Counted from the stretch's first letter, positions 42,979-53,982 are shown. The stretch: 64,000 bases of DNA from Prorocentrum cordatum (GCA_963575745.1 CAUYUJ010002106.1:1-64000), one strand, 5' to 3'. Notes: generated from the letters alone by a model not told the origin. Made by a program: numbers and translations.

Positions 42979-44586
42979 AACTCGTAGAGCTTCCCTTAGC
43001 AAGCTATTGCTGGAAGCTTAAGAGTAACTGGCGCCGGCGGTGAACCGTCAACCTGGTCACCGCCGGGAACCTCGTAGAGCTCCTTCCACGGGTAAGAGTG
43101 CTTAGAATCGACAGAGAGAGTTTCTGGAAGCATTTCGCGAAAAAGGCAACATTGATTTTTTTCATGTCGATATGATATTGGTTCCGCCAAGTGTTTGGAT
43201 AGTAAATGTGCGCCTACAGAGCTCATATTAAGACGCAGAGGCCCTCATAATCGTTCACAGGTGCGAAAAATCTGCTTTCTCAGAATGAATTGTCAAATAT
43301 CTTTCAAATCTTAGCAAAACCGACCGAAAGTTGTCACATTGTCCCTTCTGGTCGGGTCGGCCAACTAGCTCCACCCCGCGCCGGAATTCCTCTAGCTCAT
43401 CGATGCCGAAGAGCTCTACGAGGTATTCCGGGGCGCTGGAGAGCTAGTTGGCAAGAAAAATCTCGACGGACCTTTTGGTGACTTTTGGTCGGTTGAAAAT
43501 TTTTCTTTCAAAATTCCTCAATTCGTTTGAGCTCTAGTATTTTTCCCGTGATATTTGATCTCATTCCCGCTCGCCATGTTGATCTCAGCTCGATCGGGTA
43601 CCTTTTACTGCCAAAAAGCACACTGGCGGGATCGGCCGTTTCGAGTCATCTTGTCACGCGCTGTCGGTTTTCTCAAGATAACTCGAGCTTCAGGACAGCT
43701 ACAGAGCTGGTAAGCACAGCTAATCGATCCAGGATGATCAGGCGCGTTTGCCTGTTGAACCCAGAGGTCTGAACTCGGTCTGCTAGCTGAGCTAGGTCCG
43801 CAAACCTATTCGTATTATTCGAGTCATCTTCACAGACGCTCTCGGTTTTCTGTACTTAACTCGAGCTACAGGACAGCTACAGAGCTGATACGTACAGAAT
43901 CTGATTCAGAATCATCAGTGGCCGTTGTCTGTTGAATCCAAAGCTCTGAACTCGGTCTGCTGCCCGATCTAGAATCGCGAACCTATTCGTATTGTTCGAG
44001 TCATCTTGAGAGATGCTGTCGGTTCTGTGCACTTAACTCGGGCTGTAGGGGGGCTGCATGGCTGGTTATCACTGGAATCGATTCGGAGACATCAGGCGCA
44101 TCTGCCTGTCGAATCCAGAGCTCCGAACTCTGTCTGCTGCCCGAACTAGGTCCGCGAAACTATTCGTATTTTTCGAGTCATCCTGAGAGGTGCTGTGGGT
44201 TTCCTGCACTTAGCTCGGGCTGTAGGGGGGCTGCAGGGCTGGTAATCACAGAAATCGATTCAGAGACATCAGACGCGTATGCAGAGGTCTGAACTCGGTC
44301 TGATACTCGAGCTAGGTTTGCCAAACTATTCGTATTGTTCGAGTCATCTTGAGAGGTGCTGTCGATTTACGCACGTAACTCGGGCTGTAGGAGAGCTACA
44401 GAGCTCGTACAGAAGACAATCCAGAAGCATCGGGGGCGTTCGGCTGTTGCATCCGAGAGGTCTGAAATTGCTGGGGCTGAACAACTTTTTTTTATGTGTA
44501 TTTTTTTTCGACAGTACATGTTGTCAGGGAGCTCTACGAGTCCCCCGGCGGTAACAAAGGTTGACGGTTTACCGCCGGCGCCCAGT
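42979..44586 (+). mobile_element. complete family A element (AACTCG type, about 1210 bp net) with nested inverted B
   Basis: AACTCGTAGAGCTTCCC at 42979, preceded by T. Interrupted at 43027-43424. It continues ATTCCGGGGCGCTGG, leader, satellite monomers, terminus 44528-44586. Confidence 0.85.
43027..43424 (-). mobile_element. complete family B element (398 bp), inverted and nested
   Basis: Reverse-strand hairpin terminus at 43027-43083 and 5' end at 43424 (CGAGGT). Flanks AAGAGTA and ATTCCGGGGC join to the uninterrupted sequence seen at 51193-51209. Confidence 0.85.
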
Positions 44587-44867
44587 TTGAAAGATATTTA
44601 ACCATTTATTTTGAGAAAGCAGATTTTTGCGCGTCGCATTGGCATATAAACTCCTCTCTGACAGCAGCTCAGCTCTCCCGATGTATTTTCTTGAGAGTTG
44701 ACTTCCCGGAACTGAGCGAATATGAACATCGAAAAAATCGAGAATCAATATTTTCGAAAAATCTCTATTTCATGTCTATACTTCGATTCCGAGCACTCTT
44801 ATCAGTGCACGGAGCTCTACGAGGTTCCCGGCGGTGACTACGTTGACGGTTCACCGCCGGCGCCAGT
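44587..44867 (+). mobile_element. family B element, right part
   Basis: Starts TTGAAAGATATTTAACC. Terminus 44811-44867. Confidence 0.75.
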
Positions 44868-46001
44868 TCCGGGGCGCTGGAGAGCTAGTTGGCAAGAAAA
44901 GTCTCGACGGAGATTTTGATGACTTCTGGTCGGTTGAAAATTTTGTTCTCGGAATTCAACCATTCGTTAGAGCTCTAGTATTTTTTCCCGTGATATTCGA
45001 TCTTATTCCCGCTCGCCATCTTGATCTCAGCTCGATCGGGTACTTTTTACTGTCAAAAAGCGTCCAGGCGGGATCGGCCGTTTCGAGATTGGACTTAACT
45101 CGAGACACAGGACAGCTACAGAGCTCGTAAGCACACCTTATCGTTTCAGAATGATGAGGCGCGTTTGTCTGTTGCATCCAGAGGTCTGAACTCTGTCTGC
45201 TAGCCGAGCTAGGTTCGCAAACCTATTCGTACTATTCGAGTCATCTTGACAGGCGCTCTCGGTTTTCTGTACTTTACTCGAGCTATATGACAGCTACAGA
45301 GCTGATACTTATAGAAACCGATTCAGAGTCACCAGTCGCGTTTGTCTGTTGCATCCGTAGCTCTGAACTCGGTCTGCTGCCCGCTCTAGAATCGCGAAAC
45401 TATTTATATTGTTCGAGTCATCTTGAGAGGTGCTGTCGGTTCTCTGTACTTAACTCGGGTTGTGGGGGGCTACAGTGCTGGTAGTTAGGAATCGATTCGG
45501 AGACATTAGGCGCGTCCACCTTTCGAATCCAGAACCTGGAACTCGGTCTGCTGCCCGAACTAGGTCCGCAAAACTATTCGTATTGTTCGAGTCATGATGT
45601 TGTCGGTTTTCTGCACTCAACTCGGGCTGTAGGGGGGCTGCAGGGCTGGTAATCACAGGAATCGATTCGGAGACATCAGACGCGTCCGCCTGTCGCATTC
45701 AGAGGCCTGAACTTGGTCTGATACTCGAGCTAGGTTTGCCAAACTGTTCGTATTGTTCGAGTCATCTTCAGGGTTGCTTTCGATTTACGCACGTAACTCG
45801 ACAGAGTTACAGAGCTACAGAGCGCGTGCAGAGACAATCCAGAAGCATCGGGGGCGTTCGGCTTTTGCATCGAGAGGTCTGAATCGCTTGGGCTGAAAAC
45901 CTATTCGTTCTCTGCCTTTTTTTCGACATTATATATTGTCAGGAAGCTCTACGAGTCCCCCGGCGGTAAGAAAGGTTGACGGTTTACCGCCGGCGCCCAG
46001 T
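44868..46001 (+). mobile_element. family A element, right part
   Basis: Starts TCCGGGGCGCTGG. Leader, five satellite units, terminus 45942-46001. Confidence 0.8.
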
Positions 46002-46090
46002 TCCTGTAGCTCATCGATGCCGAAGAGCTCTACGAAGTATTACTCTTAAGCTTCCAGCAACATCGTATTACTCTTAAGCTTCCAGCAACA
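46002..46090 (-). repeat. inverted 5'-end fragments of B and A elements
   Basis: A B left end (GCTCATCGATGCCGAAGAGC) followed by two tandem copies of the A left motif TTACTCTTAAGCTTCCAGC (46038 on and 46068 on). Confidence 0.7.
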
Positions 46091-46384
46091 TTCCCGGAGA
46101 GCTCTCTGAGAGCTACAGGGTTTTAGATTAGAAGCTGGACGGTGGTGGTGCCCGCCAGCAGCACATCTCCGCCGCTCCAGAATCCTCGCAGCAGTTCGTT
46201 TGAGGTCGCAGCGGGTCCGGGAGCGCTTCCGGCACGCGTCCACGCGTGCCTGCACTCGTGCAGGCACGCGTGGAAGCGTTCCTGGCAGCGCTTCCGAAGC
46301 GCTTCAGGGGGGCCCCCAGCCCTCTCCGGAGAAGATTTCTCGTTCCCAGGGGTCTCTTCGCTCGGGTTTTGGACGCTACCAAGT
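46091..46384 (+). mobile_element. R5 foldback element, copy 1
   Basis: About 290 bp, GC-rich, with inverted ends (CCCGGAGAGC on the left; the right equivalent is GCTCGGG) and a central palindromic region around GTGCCTGCACTCGTGCAGGC (46247 on). It ends TTTTGGACGCTACCAAGT. ORFs across it are not credible genes. Confidence 0.75.
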
Positions 46385-46518
46385 CTTGCTCAGGGAAGCT
46401 CTACGAGTTACGTTGCCACATTGTCCTTTCTGGTCGGGTCGACCAACTAGCTTCACCCCGCGCCGGAATTCCTCTAGCTCAACGATGCCGAAGAGCTCTA
46501 CGAGGTAAGTTATCACAC
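46385..46518 (-). repeat. inverted A and B left-end fragments
   Basis: A left end (GGAAGCTCTACGAGTT, 46394-46409), then a B left end to 46504 (CCGGAATTCCTCTAGCTC ... CTACGAGGT). Confidence 0.7.
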
Positions 46519-47242
46519 TTGGTAGCGTCCAAAACCCGGAGAGCGAAGGGCAAACTGGAACCGGCGGTAAACCGTCAACCTGATTACCGCCGGGAACCTC
46601 GTAGAGCTCTCTTCTCGCACGGCGATCGTCGGAAGACATGGAGAAAGCTTCTGGATCGAGAAACAAAAAACTCGAAAAATCACGTTTTTATGTTTTTATG
46701 GAACGTCGGTTCCTCCACGTGTTTTGATAGTAATTCTGCACCTACATACCTGAAAATTTACCGACGGACGCGCCATAATTCACTACAGGTGCGAAAAATA
46801 TGCTTTCTCAAAATGAATTGTCACATATCTTTCAAATATTCGCAAAACCACCCAAAAGTTACCACTTTGTCCTTTCTGGCCGGGTCGGCCAACTAGCTCC
46901 ACCCCGCGCCGGAATTCCTCTAGCTCATCGATGCCGAAGAGCTCTACGAGGTACACGCCAGAAAGCTCTCCTGGCGAGCCCTCCAACGCTCTCGTAAAGC
47001 TCTTCTGGCGCTCTGGGGCGCTCCCCCGCAGCGCTGCTGAAGCGCTGGCAGAAACGCTTCCATGCGTGCCTGCACGCGTGCAGGCACGCGTGGAAGCTTG
47101 CCGGAAGCTCTCTCGGACCCGTTGCCGGCTCAGGCGGTTCGCTGCAGGGAACGTGGACCGCCGCGGAGAAGCTTCTAGCGGGCACAACCACCGTCCGGCT
47201 TCTAATCTTAAGCCCTCTAGCTCTGAGCGAGCTCTCCGGGAA
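46519..47242 (-). mobile_element. R5 foldback element, copy 2, split by a B element
   Basis: Reverse copy running from TTGGTAGCGTCCAAAACCCG to GAGCTCTCCGGGAA, interrupted at 46554-46952. It contains the best palindrome: GTGCCTGCACGCGTGCAGG and the bases after it (about 47066-47087) are self-complementary. Confidence 0.8.
46554..46952 (-). mobile_element. complete family B element (399 bp), inverted, nested in R5
   Basis: Terminus 46554-46610, 5' end at 46952. Flanks GAAGGGCAA and ACACGCCAG match the uninterrupted R5 copy at about 47910-47935 (read in reverse). Confidence 0.85.
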
Positions 47243-47580
47243 TCTTCTTTCCTGGTCGGGTGGAGCAACTAGCTGCGCCGGACTTTCTCTAGCTCATCGA
47301 TGACGAAGAGCTCTACGAGGTGCGAGCTTCACCCCGCGCCGGAATTTCTCGAGCTCATCAATGCCGAAAAGCTCGACGAGGTACTAGCGGCAGCCTGCGC
47401 CGGAATTCCTCTAGCTCATCAATGCCGAAGAGCTCTACGAGGTACTCTTAAGCTTCCAGCAACAACTTGCTAGAGGAAGCTTTACAAGTCACTTCGTCCG
47501 CCCGGGCCGGGTCGACCAACTAGCTCCACCCCGCGCCCGAATTCCTCTAGCTCATCGTTGCCGAAGAGCCCTACGAGGAA
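47243..47580 (-). repeat. ladder of five inverted 5' ends
   Basis: Successive left ends: B to 47321, B to 47382, B to 47442, A to about 47490, B to about 47579. Each runs only about 40-90 bp inward before the next begins, each with the CTCGTAGAGC-type tip. Confidence 0.75.
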
Positions 47581-47640
47581 TTTGATTGGTAGCACGCATG
47601 AATTTTGAAGCATACCACTGGCGACGTCATTGTGTAAAAT

Positions 47641-47955
47641 CCCGGAGAGCTCGCTGAGAGCTAGAGGGTTTAAAATTAGAAGCCGGACGGTGGTTGTGCC
47701 CGCCAGGAGCTCCTCCACGGCGGTCCACGTTCCCCGCGGCGCCTCGCCCGGCCCGGCAACGTGTCCGGGAGAGCTTCCGGCAAGCTTCCACGCGTGCAGA
47801 CACGCGTGGAAGCGATTCTGGCAGCGCTTCAGCAGCGGTGTAGGGGAGCCCCCCAGAGCGCAAGAAAGGCTTTACGCAAGCGTATGAGGGGTCGCCAGGG
47901 AAGCTTTCTGGTGTGTGTGTGCCCTTTGCTCTCCGGGTTTTGGACGCTACCAAGT
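47641..47955 (+). mobile_element. R5 foldback element, copy 3 (uninterrupted)
   Basis: CCCGGAGAGC (47641-47650) to GCTCTCCGGG (about 47930-47939), then TTTTGGACGCTACCAAGT. Palindromic core CACGCGTGCAGACACGCGTG. It is the empty-site reference for copy 2. Confidence 0.8.
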
Positions 47956-48034
47956 CGCCCGCAAGGTTATGGTCGGCACCTTCTCTTCAACTCTGACGCC
48001 TTCTTTCCTTTTTATCTTCTCATGCAGACGCATT
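47956..48034 (+). repeat. R3 element, left part
   Basis: GGCACCTTCTCTTCAACTCT and CATGCAGACGCATT match 55339-55396 of the full R3 copy. R3 continues at 52544 after a 4.5-kb nested insertion. Confidence 0.8.
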
Positions 48035-48264
48035 ACCTCGTAGAGCTCAGCTCTTCGGCATCCATGAGCTAGAGGAATTTCGGCGTGGGGTGGAGCTAGT
48101 TGGTCGACCCAGCAAGAAAGAACGAAGTGGGCACTTTGGGTCGGTTTTGCTCATATTTGAAAGATATACCTCGTAGAGCTCTTCGGTATCGATGAAGCTA
48201 GAGGAATTCCGGCGCGGGGTGGAGCTAGTTGGCCGACCCGACTAGAAGAGACAATGTGGCACAT

Positions 48265-50426
48265 AACTCGTAGAGCTTCCCTTAGCTAGTGGCTGGAAGC
48301 TTAAGAGTAATTTCGGCGCGCTGGAGAGCTAGTACCTCCTAGAGCTCTTTGCAAGATGAGCTAAGAGGAATTCGGGCGCAGGGTGGAGCTAGTTGGCCGA
48401 CCCAGCATTAAGAGACAATGTGTGAACTTTCGTAAATTTTCAATCTTTGCGCAAAATTTGAAGATTCGTTTTGAGAGCTGGTATTTTTCTCACGTATAGT
48501 GGGTTATGCCGCGGATGCCAGTTAAATTCTGAGGTCCGTAGCTGCAATATTATTATCAAAACACTTGCTGGAACCGACGGCCGTTTCGAGTCATCTTGAC
48601 ACGGATCAACGATTTTCTATACTTATCTCGAGATTTAGGACAGCTACAGAGCTAACACTTACAGAAACCGATTAAACATCATGAGGCGCGTTTGTCTGTC
48701 CATCTAGAGCTCTGAACTCGATCTGGTGCTCGAGCTAGGTTCGCAAACCTATTCGTACTCTCCGAGTGATTTTGACGAGTGTTGCCGGTTTACTTTACTA
48801 AACACACGATTGAAACTTGCCACAGAACTGGTACGCACATGAAACGATTGTATCATTTGGCGCGTGCGTTTGTTGCATCGAGAGGTCTGAACTCACTCTG
48901 CTGCCTGAGCTAGGTCCGCAAATCTATTGGTATTCTTGAAGTTCTCTTTGCAGGCTGCTGGTCTTCCGTTCTCAACTGATCTTGAATTGCAGAGCTGGTA
49001 CGCACGGAAACTGATCCATAATCATCAGAGGCGTTCCGCTGAAGCATCCAGAGCTCTGAACACAGTCTGCTACCCAAGCTAGGTCTGCAAAACTATTTGC
49101 ATGGGGCCGATTTTTTTGGAACTGATGGTGAATTTTTCCACTTAACTCGAGCTGCATGCAGATGAGCTCGAGAGCTCTTTCGCACAGAAATCTCGAAGAA
49201 AGCCCTGAATGTGTGCCGGGCAGCCCCGCACGAGAGCTGTGCGAGGCTCCTGGTGGTAACCTGGTTGACGGCTTACCGCCGGCTCCCAGTTCTCAAGAAA
49301 AATCTCGACTGACCTTTTGCTGACTTTTGGTCGGTTGAAAATTTTGTTCTCGAAATTCAACAATTCGTTTGAGCTCTAGTATTTTTTCTGACCATATTCG
49401 ATCTTATTCCCGCTCGCCTTCTTAATCTCAGCTCGATCGGGTAAATATTTCTGCGAAAAGACGTCGCGGCGGGATCCGCTGTTTCGAGTCATCTTGATGC
49501 GCGTTGTCGGTATTTTGTACTTAACTCGAGCTGCAGGGCAGCTACAGATTTCATTATCACAGAAATCGATTGAGAATCATCAGGCGTGTTCGTCTGTCGC
49601 ATCTAGAGGTCTGAACTTGGTCTGCTGCCCGAGCTAGGTTCGGGAAACTATTCGTATTATTCGAGTCATCTTGAGAGGTGCTGTCAGTTTTCTGCACTTA
49701 ACTCGGGCTGTAGGGGGGCTGCAGGGATCGTACTCACAGGAATCGATTCGAAGACATCAGACGCGTCTGTGTTCCAAATCTAGAGCTCAGAACTCGGTAT
49801 ACTGCCCAAGCTAGGTCCGTAAAACGTTCTTCGAGTCATCGTGAGAGGTGCTGTCCATCTTCGCATTTAACTTGAGCTCTAAGGGGCTGCAGGGATGGTA
49901 ATCACTGGAATCGATTCGGAGACATCAGTCGCGTTTTCCTGTCGCATTCAGAGATCTGAACTCGGTCTGCTGCCCGAACTAGGTCCGCGAAACTGTTCGT
50001 ATTGTTCGAGTAATCTTCAGAGGTGCTGTCGGTTTTCTGCACGTAACTCGGGCTGTAAGGGGGCTGCAGGGCTGGTAATCACAGGAATCGATTTGGAGAC
50101 ATCCGGCGCATCTGCCTGTTGCATCCAGATGTCTGAACTCGGTCTGATACTCGAGCTAGATTCGCGAAACTATTTGTTTTTTGATCTTGAGAGGTGCTGT
50201 CGATTTTCGCAAGTCACTCGGGCTGTAGGAGAGCTACAGAGCTCGTGCGCACAGAAAACGATCCAGAAGCATGAGGGGCGTTCAGCTGTTTCATCGAGAG
50301 GTCTGAACTCGTTTGGGCTGAAAAACTATTCGTTCTCTGCAATTCTTTTCGACATTATATATGGTCAGGAAGCTCTACGAGTCCCCCGGCGGTAAGAAAG
50401 GTTGACGGTTTACCGCCGGCGCCCAG
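48265..50426 (+). mobile_element. family A element (about 1205 bp net) carrying a nested B-like element
   Basis: AACTCGTAGAGCTTCCC at 48265, to GAGAGCTAGT (48333). It resumes TCTCAAGAAAAATCTCG at 49291, leader, satellite monomers, terminus 50368-50426 (ends CCCAG with no T). Confidence 0.8.
48334..49290 (+). mobile_element. long B-like element (957 bp) with its own satellite monomers
   Basis: ACCTCCTAGAGCTC at 48334. B interior to about 48570, then three or four diverged satellite monomers (48580-49160) that B normally lacks. Terminus 49232-49290 with a diverged subterminal repeat (GAGAGCTGTGCGAGG). It looks like a B/A chimera. Confidence 0.7.
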
Positions 50427-50730
50427 CTTGGGTCGGTTTTGCTAAGATTTGAAAAATATTTGACAATTCATTTTGAGAAAGCAGATTTTTCGCACCTGTA
50501 AACGATCATGAGGGCCCCTGCGTCTTCTTATGAGCTCTGGAGACGCACATTTACTATCAAAACACTTGGCGGAACCAACTTCATATCGACATGAAAAAAA
50601 ATCAATGTTGCTTTTTTCGCGAACTGCTTCCAGAAGCTCTCTCTGTCGATTCTAAGCACTCTCACGCGTGGAAGGAGCTCTACGAGGTTCCCGGCGGTGA
50701 CCAGGTTGACGGTTCACCGCCGGCGCCAGT

Positions 50731-51067
50731 TGGCCGACCCGGCCCCAACGGACAATGTGCGAACTTTGGGTCGGTTGAACGAACTTTCTGAGAGATTTGA
50801 ACATTCGTTTTGAGAGCCGGTATTTTTCGCACCTGTAGCGGGTTTTTCCGTGCTCGCCAGTCAAATTTTGAGGTCCGTAGGTGCATATTGCTATCAAAAC
50901 ACTTGGCGGAACCGTCTTTGTATAAAACATAAAAACGTAATTTTTCGAGTTTTTTGAGTGTTGCTCTAGACTCTTCCTGCATGCGTATCCAGGAGCGTCT
51001 TGCGAGAAATGAGCTCTACGAGGGATCCGGCGGTAACCTGGTTGACGGTTTACCGCCGGTTCCCAGT
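50731..51067 (+). mobile_element. orphan family B right part
   Basis: TGGCCGACCCGGCCCC to terminus 51011-51067. B subtype with TTTTTCCGTGCTCGCCAGTC. Its left part is not present upstream. Confidence 0.7.
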
Positions 51068-51158
51068 TTGACAATTCATTTTGAGAAAGCAGATTTTTTG
51101 CACCTGTAAACGATTGTGCTGGCGTCTGCGTCTTAATGTGAGCTCTGTAGGCACTCTT

Positions 51159-52364
51159 AACTCGTAGAGCTTCCCTTAGCAAGTTATTGCTGGAAGCTTA
51201 AGAGTAATTCCGGGGCGCTGGAGAGCTAGTTGGCAAGAAAAATCTCGACGAACCTTTTGCTGACTTTTGGTCGGTTGAAAATTTTGTTCTCGAAATTCAA
51301 CCATTCGTTAGAGCTCTCGCATTTTTTTCCTGTGATTTTCGATGTTATTCCCGCTCGCCATCTTGATCTCAGCTCGATCGGGTACCTTAAACTGCCAAAA
51401 AGCGTCCAGGCGGGATCGACCGTTTCGAGTCATCTTGGTACGCGCTGTCGGTATATTGGACTTAACTCGAAATACAGGACAGCTACTGAGCTGGGAAGCA
51501 CACCTTATTGATCCAGAATGATCAGGCGCGTTCGTCTGTTGTATCCAGAGGTCTGAAATCGGTCTGCTAGCCAAGCTAGGTCCGTAAACCTATTCGTATT
51601 ATTCGAGTCATCTTGACAGGCGCTCTCGGTTTGTTACTTAACTCGAGCTATATGACAGCTACAAAGCTGATACTTACAGAGACCAATTCAGAGTCATCAG
51701 TCGCGTTTATCTGTTGAATCCAGAGCTCTGAACTCGGTCTGCTGCCCGCTCTAGAATCGCGAAACTATTCGTATTGTTCGAGTCATCTTGAGAGGTGCTG
51801 TCGGTTTTCTGTGCTTAACTCGGGTTGTGGGGGGGCTACAGTGCTGGTAGTCCCAGGAATCGATTTGGAGACATCAGGCGCGTCCGCCTGTCGAATCCAG
51901 AGCTCGGAACTCGGTCTGCTGCCCGAACTAGGTCCGCGAAACTATTCTTGTTCGAGTCATCCTGAGATGCTGTCGGTTTTCTGCACTTAACTCGGACTGT
52001 AGAGAGGCTGCGTGGCTGGTAATCACAGGAATCGATTTGGAGACATCAGACGCGTCCGCCTGTCGCATTCAGAGGCCTGAACTTCGTCTCATACCCGAGC
52101 TAGGTTCGCACAACTATTCATATTGTTCGAGTCTTCAGGGTTGTTGTCGATTTACGCACGTAACTCGGGCTGTAGGAAAGCTATAGAGCTCGTGCAGAAG
52201 ACAATCCAGAAGCATCGGGGGCGTTCGGCTGTTGCATCGAGAGGTCTGAAATCGCTTGGCTGAAAAACTATTCGTTCTCTGCAATTTTTTCGACATTATG
52301 TATTGTCAGGAAGCTCTACGAGTCCCCCGGCGGTAAGGTTGACGGTTTACCGCCGGCGCCCAGT
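51159..52364 (+). mobile_element. complete uninterrupted family A element (AACTCG type, 1206 bp)
   Basis: The best reference copy of family A: AACTCGTAGAGCTTCCC (51159), CTTAAGAGTAATTCCGG, leader 51225-51430, satellite monomers to about 52140, pre-terminal block, GGAAGCTCTACGAG (52309), hairpin and CAGT. The hairpin loop is shortened (GGCGGTAAGGTTGACGG). Confidence 0.85.
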
Positions 52365-52543
52365 TTACTATCAAAACGCTTGGGGGAACCAACTTCATGT
52401 CGACATGAAGAAAAACAATGTTGCCTTTTTCGAGAAATCCTTCCTGAAGCGCTCTCTTCTGATTCTGAGCACTCTCACGTGCGAAAGGAGCTTTACGAGG
52501 TTTCCGGCGGTGACTGGGTTGACGGTTCACCGCCGGCGCCAGT

Positions 52544-53073
52544 TGACAAATCTCTCTGTGCCTGTCTGCGCCGGGCCTCGTCTGCAAGCGGTTTCAATGG
52601 CCGCTGCAGCATCTGCTCATCGGACCAAAAACGCATATGGGTAACGCTTCTGGGAACCGCATGCAATCCTTGGCCCACGCGGCCCCGCATCTTTCTTCCC
52701 ATAACTTTCATCTTTCCCTGGGGATGGCGCGATAACGCTCTGCGTTGTGTTCCACAACTTTATACCCTGCGCATGCTATAATCAGAAGGTCCACAAAACC
52801 AGCTCCAGCGGTTAAGACTGGCAGTGACAGAAATATCTTCCGCAGCACACTGGATGTTATATCGGTCTCGCGCCTGGTAGTTGGTCCGCGCGACGAGACC
52901 TTGATACGTTCGCGATCCCCATCCACCCAATCAGCAAATCCCATTGTCACGCCCTGCGCATTATCATCCCTTTGATATCCAATTCCTTGGGGGGCGGCCC
53001 TGGATAATAACAGTCGCTGCGCTTTGCAGGGTGGAGCGGCGGTATACATATATATATATATATATATATATAT
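52544..53073 (+). repeat. R3 element, right part, ending in (TA)n
   Basis: CCTCGTCTGCAAGCGGTTTC, the GATAACGCTCTGCGT motif and a closing (TA)n run (53043-53073) match 55430-55817. No credible ORF. Confidence 0.75.
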
Positions 53074-53320
53074 GTGTCTGTGTGCATGTATATCCATCTA
53101 TATAGATATTTGAAAAATGAATTAATAAGTAAGTACATACATGAATACATGAATACGTAAATAAATAACTGAAACGAAAATAACACATATACAAGTGGCA
53201 CGTGTGTGCCCAGGCTCATACAACAAGCTGAAGGGGCGTTTGAAGCAGGAGTGACATGCAACAGCGAAGTCGCACTCGAGCGCAAGTGGGGTTGCCACAC
53301 CTTGCGATGTGTGTACCAGG
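53074..53320. other. AT-rich unassigned stretch
   Basis: AT-rich with ATACATGAATAC-type short repeats, then mixed sequence. I see no gene or element. Confidence 0.5.
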
Positions 53321-53700
53321 GCCCCCCAGGAAGCCTCAGGAGGCCCGACTTGGATACCAGAAGAGGCTCCAGGAGGCCCCAGGATTGTGAGTGTTGTGTG
53401 TGTGATGTGTGCTTTGTGTGGTGCGTGCTTTTTGCGTGTTGTCGGTGTTGTGTGTGTATGTTATGTTTGTCTAGCGTGTGATGTGTTGGGCGTGATTTGT
53501 GTCTCTGTGTGTGCATGTAGTTCTGAAGCCCCAGGGGGCCCCAGGAGGCCCCAGGAGGCCCCAGGCGGCCTCAGCAGGCCCAGGAGAACTCCAGGAGGCT
53601 CCGAGGCGGGGTCTGGGGTACCAGAAGGTCCAGAAAGCCCCAGGAGGCCCCAGGAGGTTCCAGGAGGCCCCCAGGAGGCTCCGAGGAGGGGTCTGGGGCT
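53321..53700. repeat. CCCCAGGAGG minisatellite with TG-rich interruption
   Basis: Imperfect tandem CCCCAGGAGGC units at 53321-53390 and 53528-53690, separated by TGTGTGATGTGTGC-type sequence. Open frames across it are products of the repeat. Confidence 0.85.
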
Positions 53701-53982
53701 CGATTTTGGGAGGATGTCTCAGGCGAAACCGCCATTCTCTGAGAATCGGAGTCAAAATCATTGAAATTACCATGTGTTTTTGAAGGTTTTATGATAAAAT
53801 GTTGAAAATCCTATGTGTTTTTGGACCTCTCCTTCACGATCTGCGTGAGGGGTGCCACCGATTTTCAGAATTTTGAGGATGTCCCTAGCGAAACGGCCGG
53901 GAAAATCGAAGACGCACGCACGCACGGACGCACGGACGCATTAATCCCCTCTGAGCTCTACTCCCTCGGAGAGGTGCGTATG
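53701..53982. other. intergenic stretch with CGCACGGA repeat
   Basis: Contains two similar phrases (GGATGTCTCAGGCGAAAC at 53711 and GGATGTCCCTAGCGAAAC at 53877) and ACGCACGCACGGACGCACGG (53912 on). No gene seen. Confidence 0.5.

Larger units (their letters stand above)
48168..50730 (+). mobile_element. family B element carrying a nested A element
   Basis: ACCTCGTAGAGCTCTTCG at 48168, to GACAATGTGGCACAT (48264). It resumes CTTGGGTCGGTTTTGC at 50427 and ends at terminus 50674-50730. Net length about 400 bp. Confidence 0.8.
48035..52543 (+). mobile_element. family B element expanded to 4.5 kb by nested insertions
   Basis: The outer B has ACCTCGTAGAGCTC at 48035. Its interior resumes at 51068 (TTGACAATTCATTTTGAG) and at 52365 (TTACTATCAAAACGCTTGG), and it ends at terminus 52487-52543. 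Inside are B 48168-50730 (itself carrying A 48265-50426, which carries B 48334-49290), an orphan B right part 50731-51067, and A 51159-52364. The whole nest lies inside R3 between T and T. Confidence 0.8.

Noticed and set aside
29505-52364. Many 60-120-codon open frames in the satellite region
   Set aside because: They follow the 177-bp repeat unit and its complement, begin and end at random points, and show no coding bias.
53321-53783. Gly/Pro/Arg-rich open frames over the CCCCAGGAGG minisatellite
   Set aside because: Direct translation of a 10-11-bp repeat; no sign of selection for a protein.
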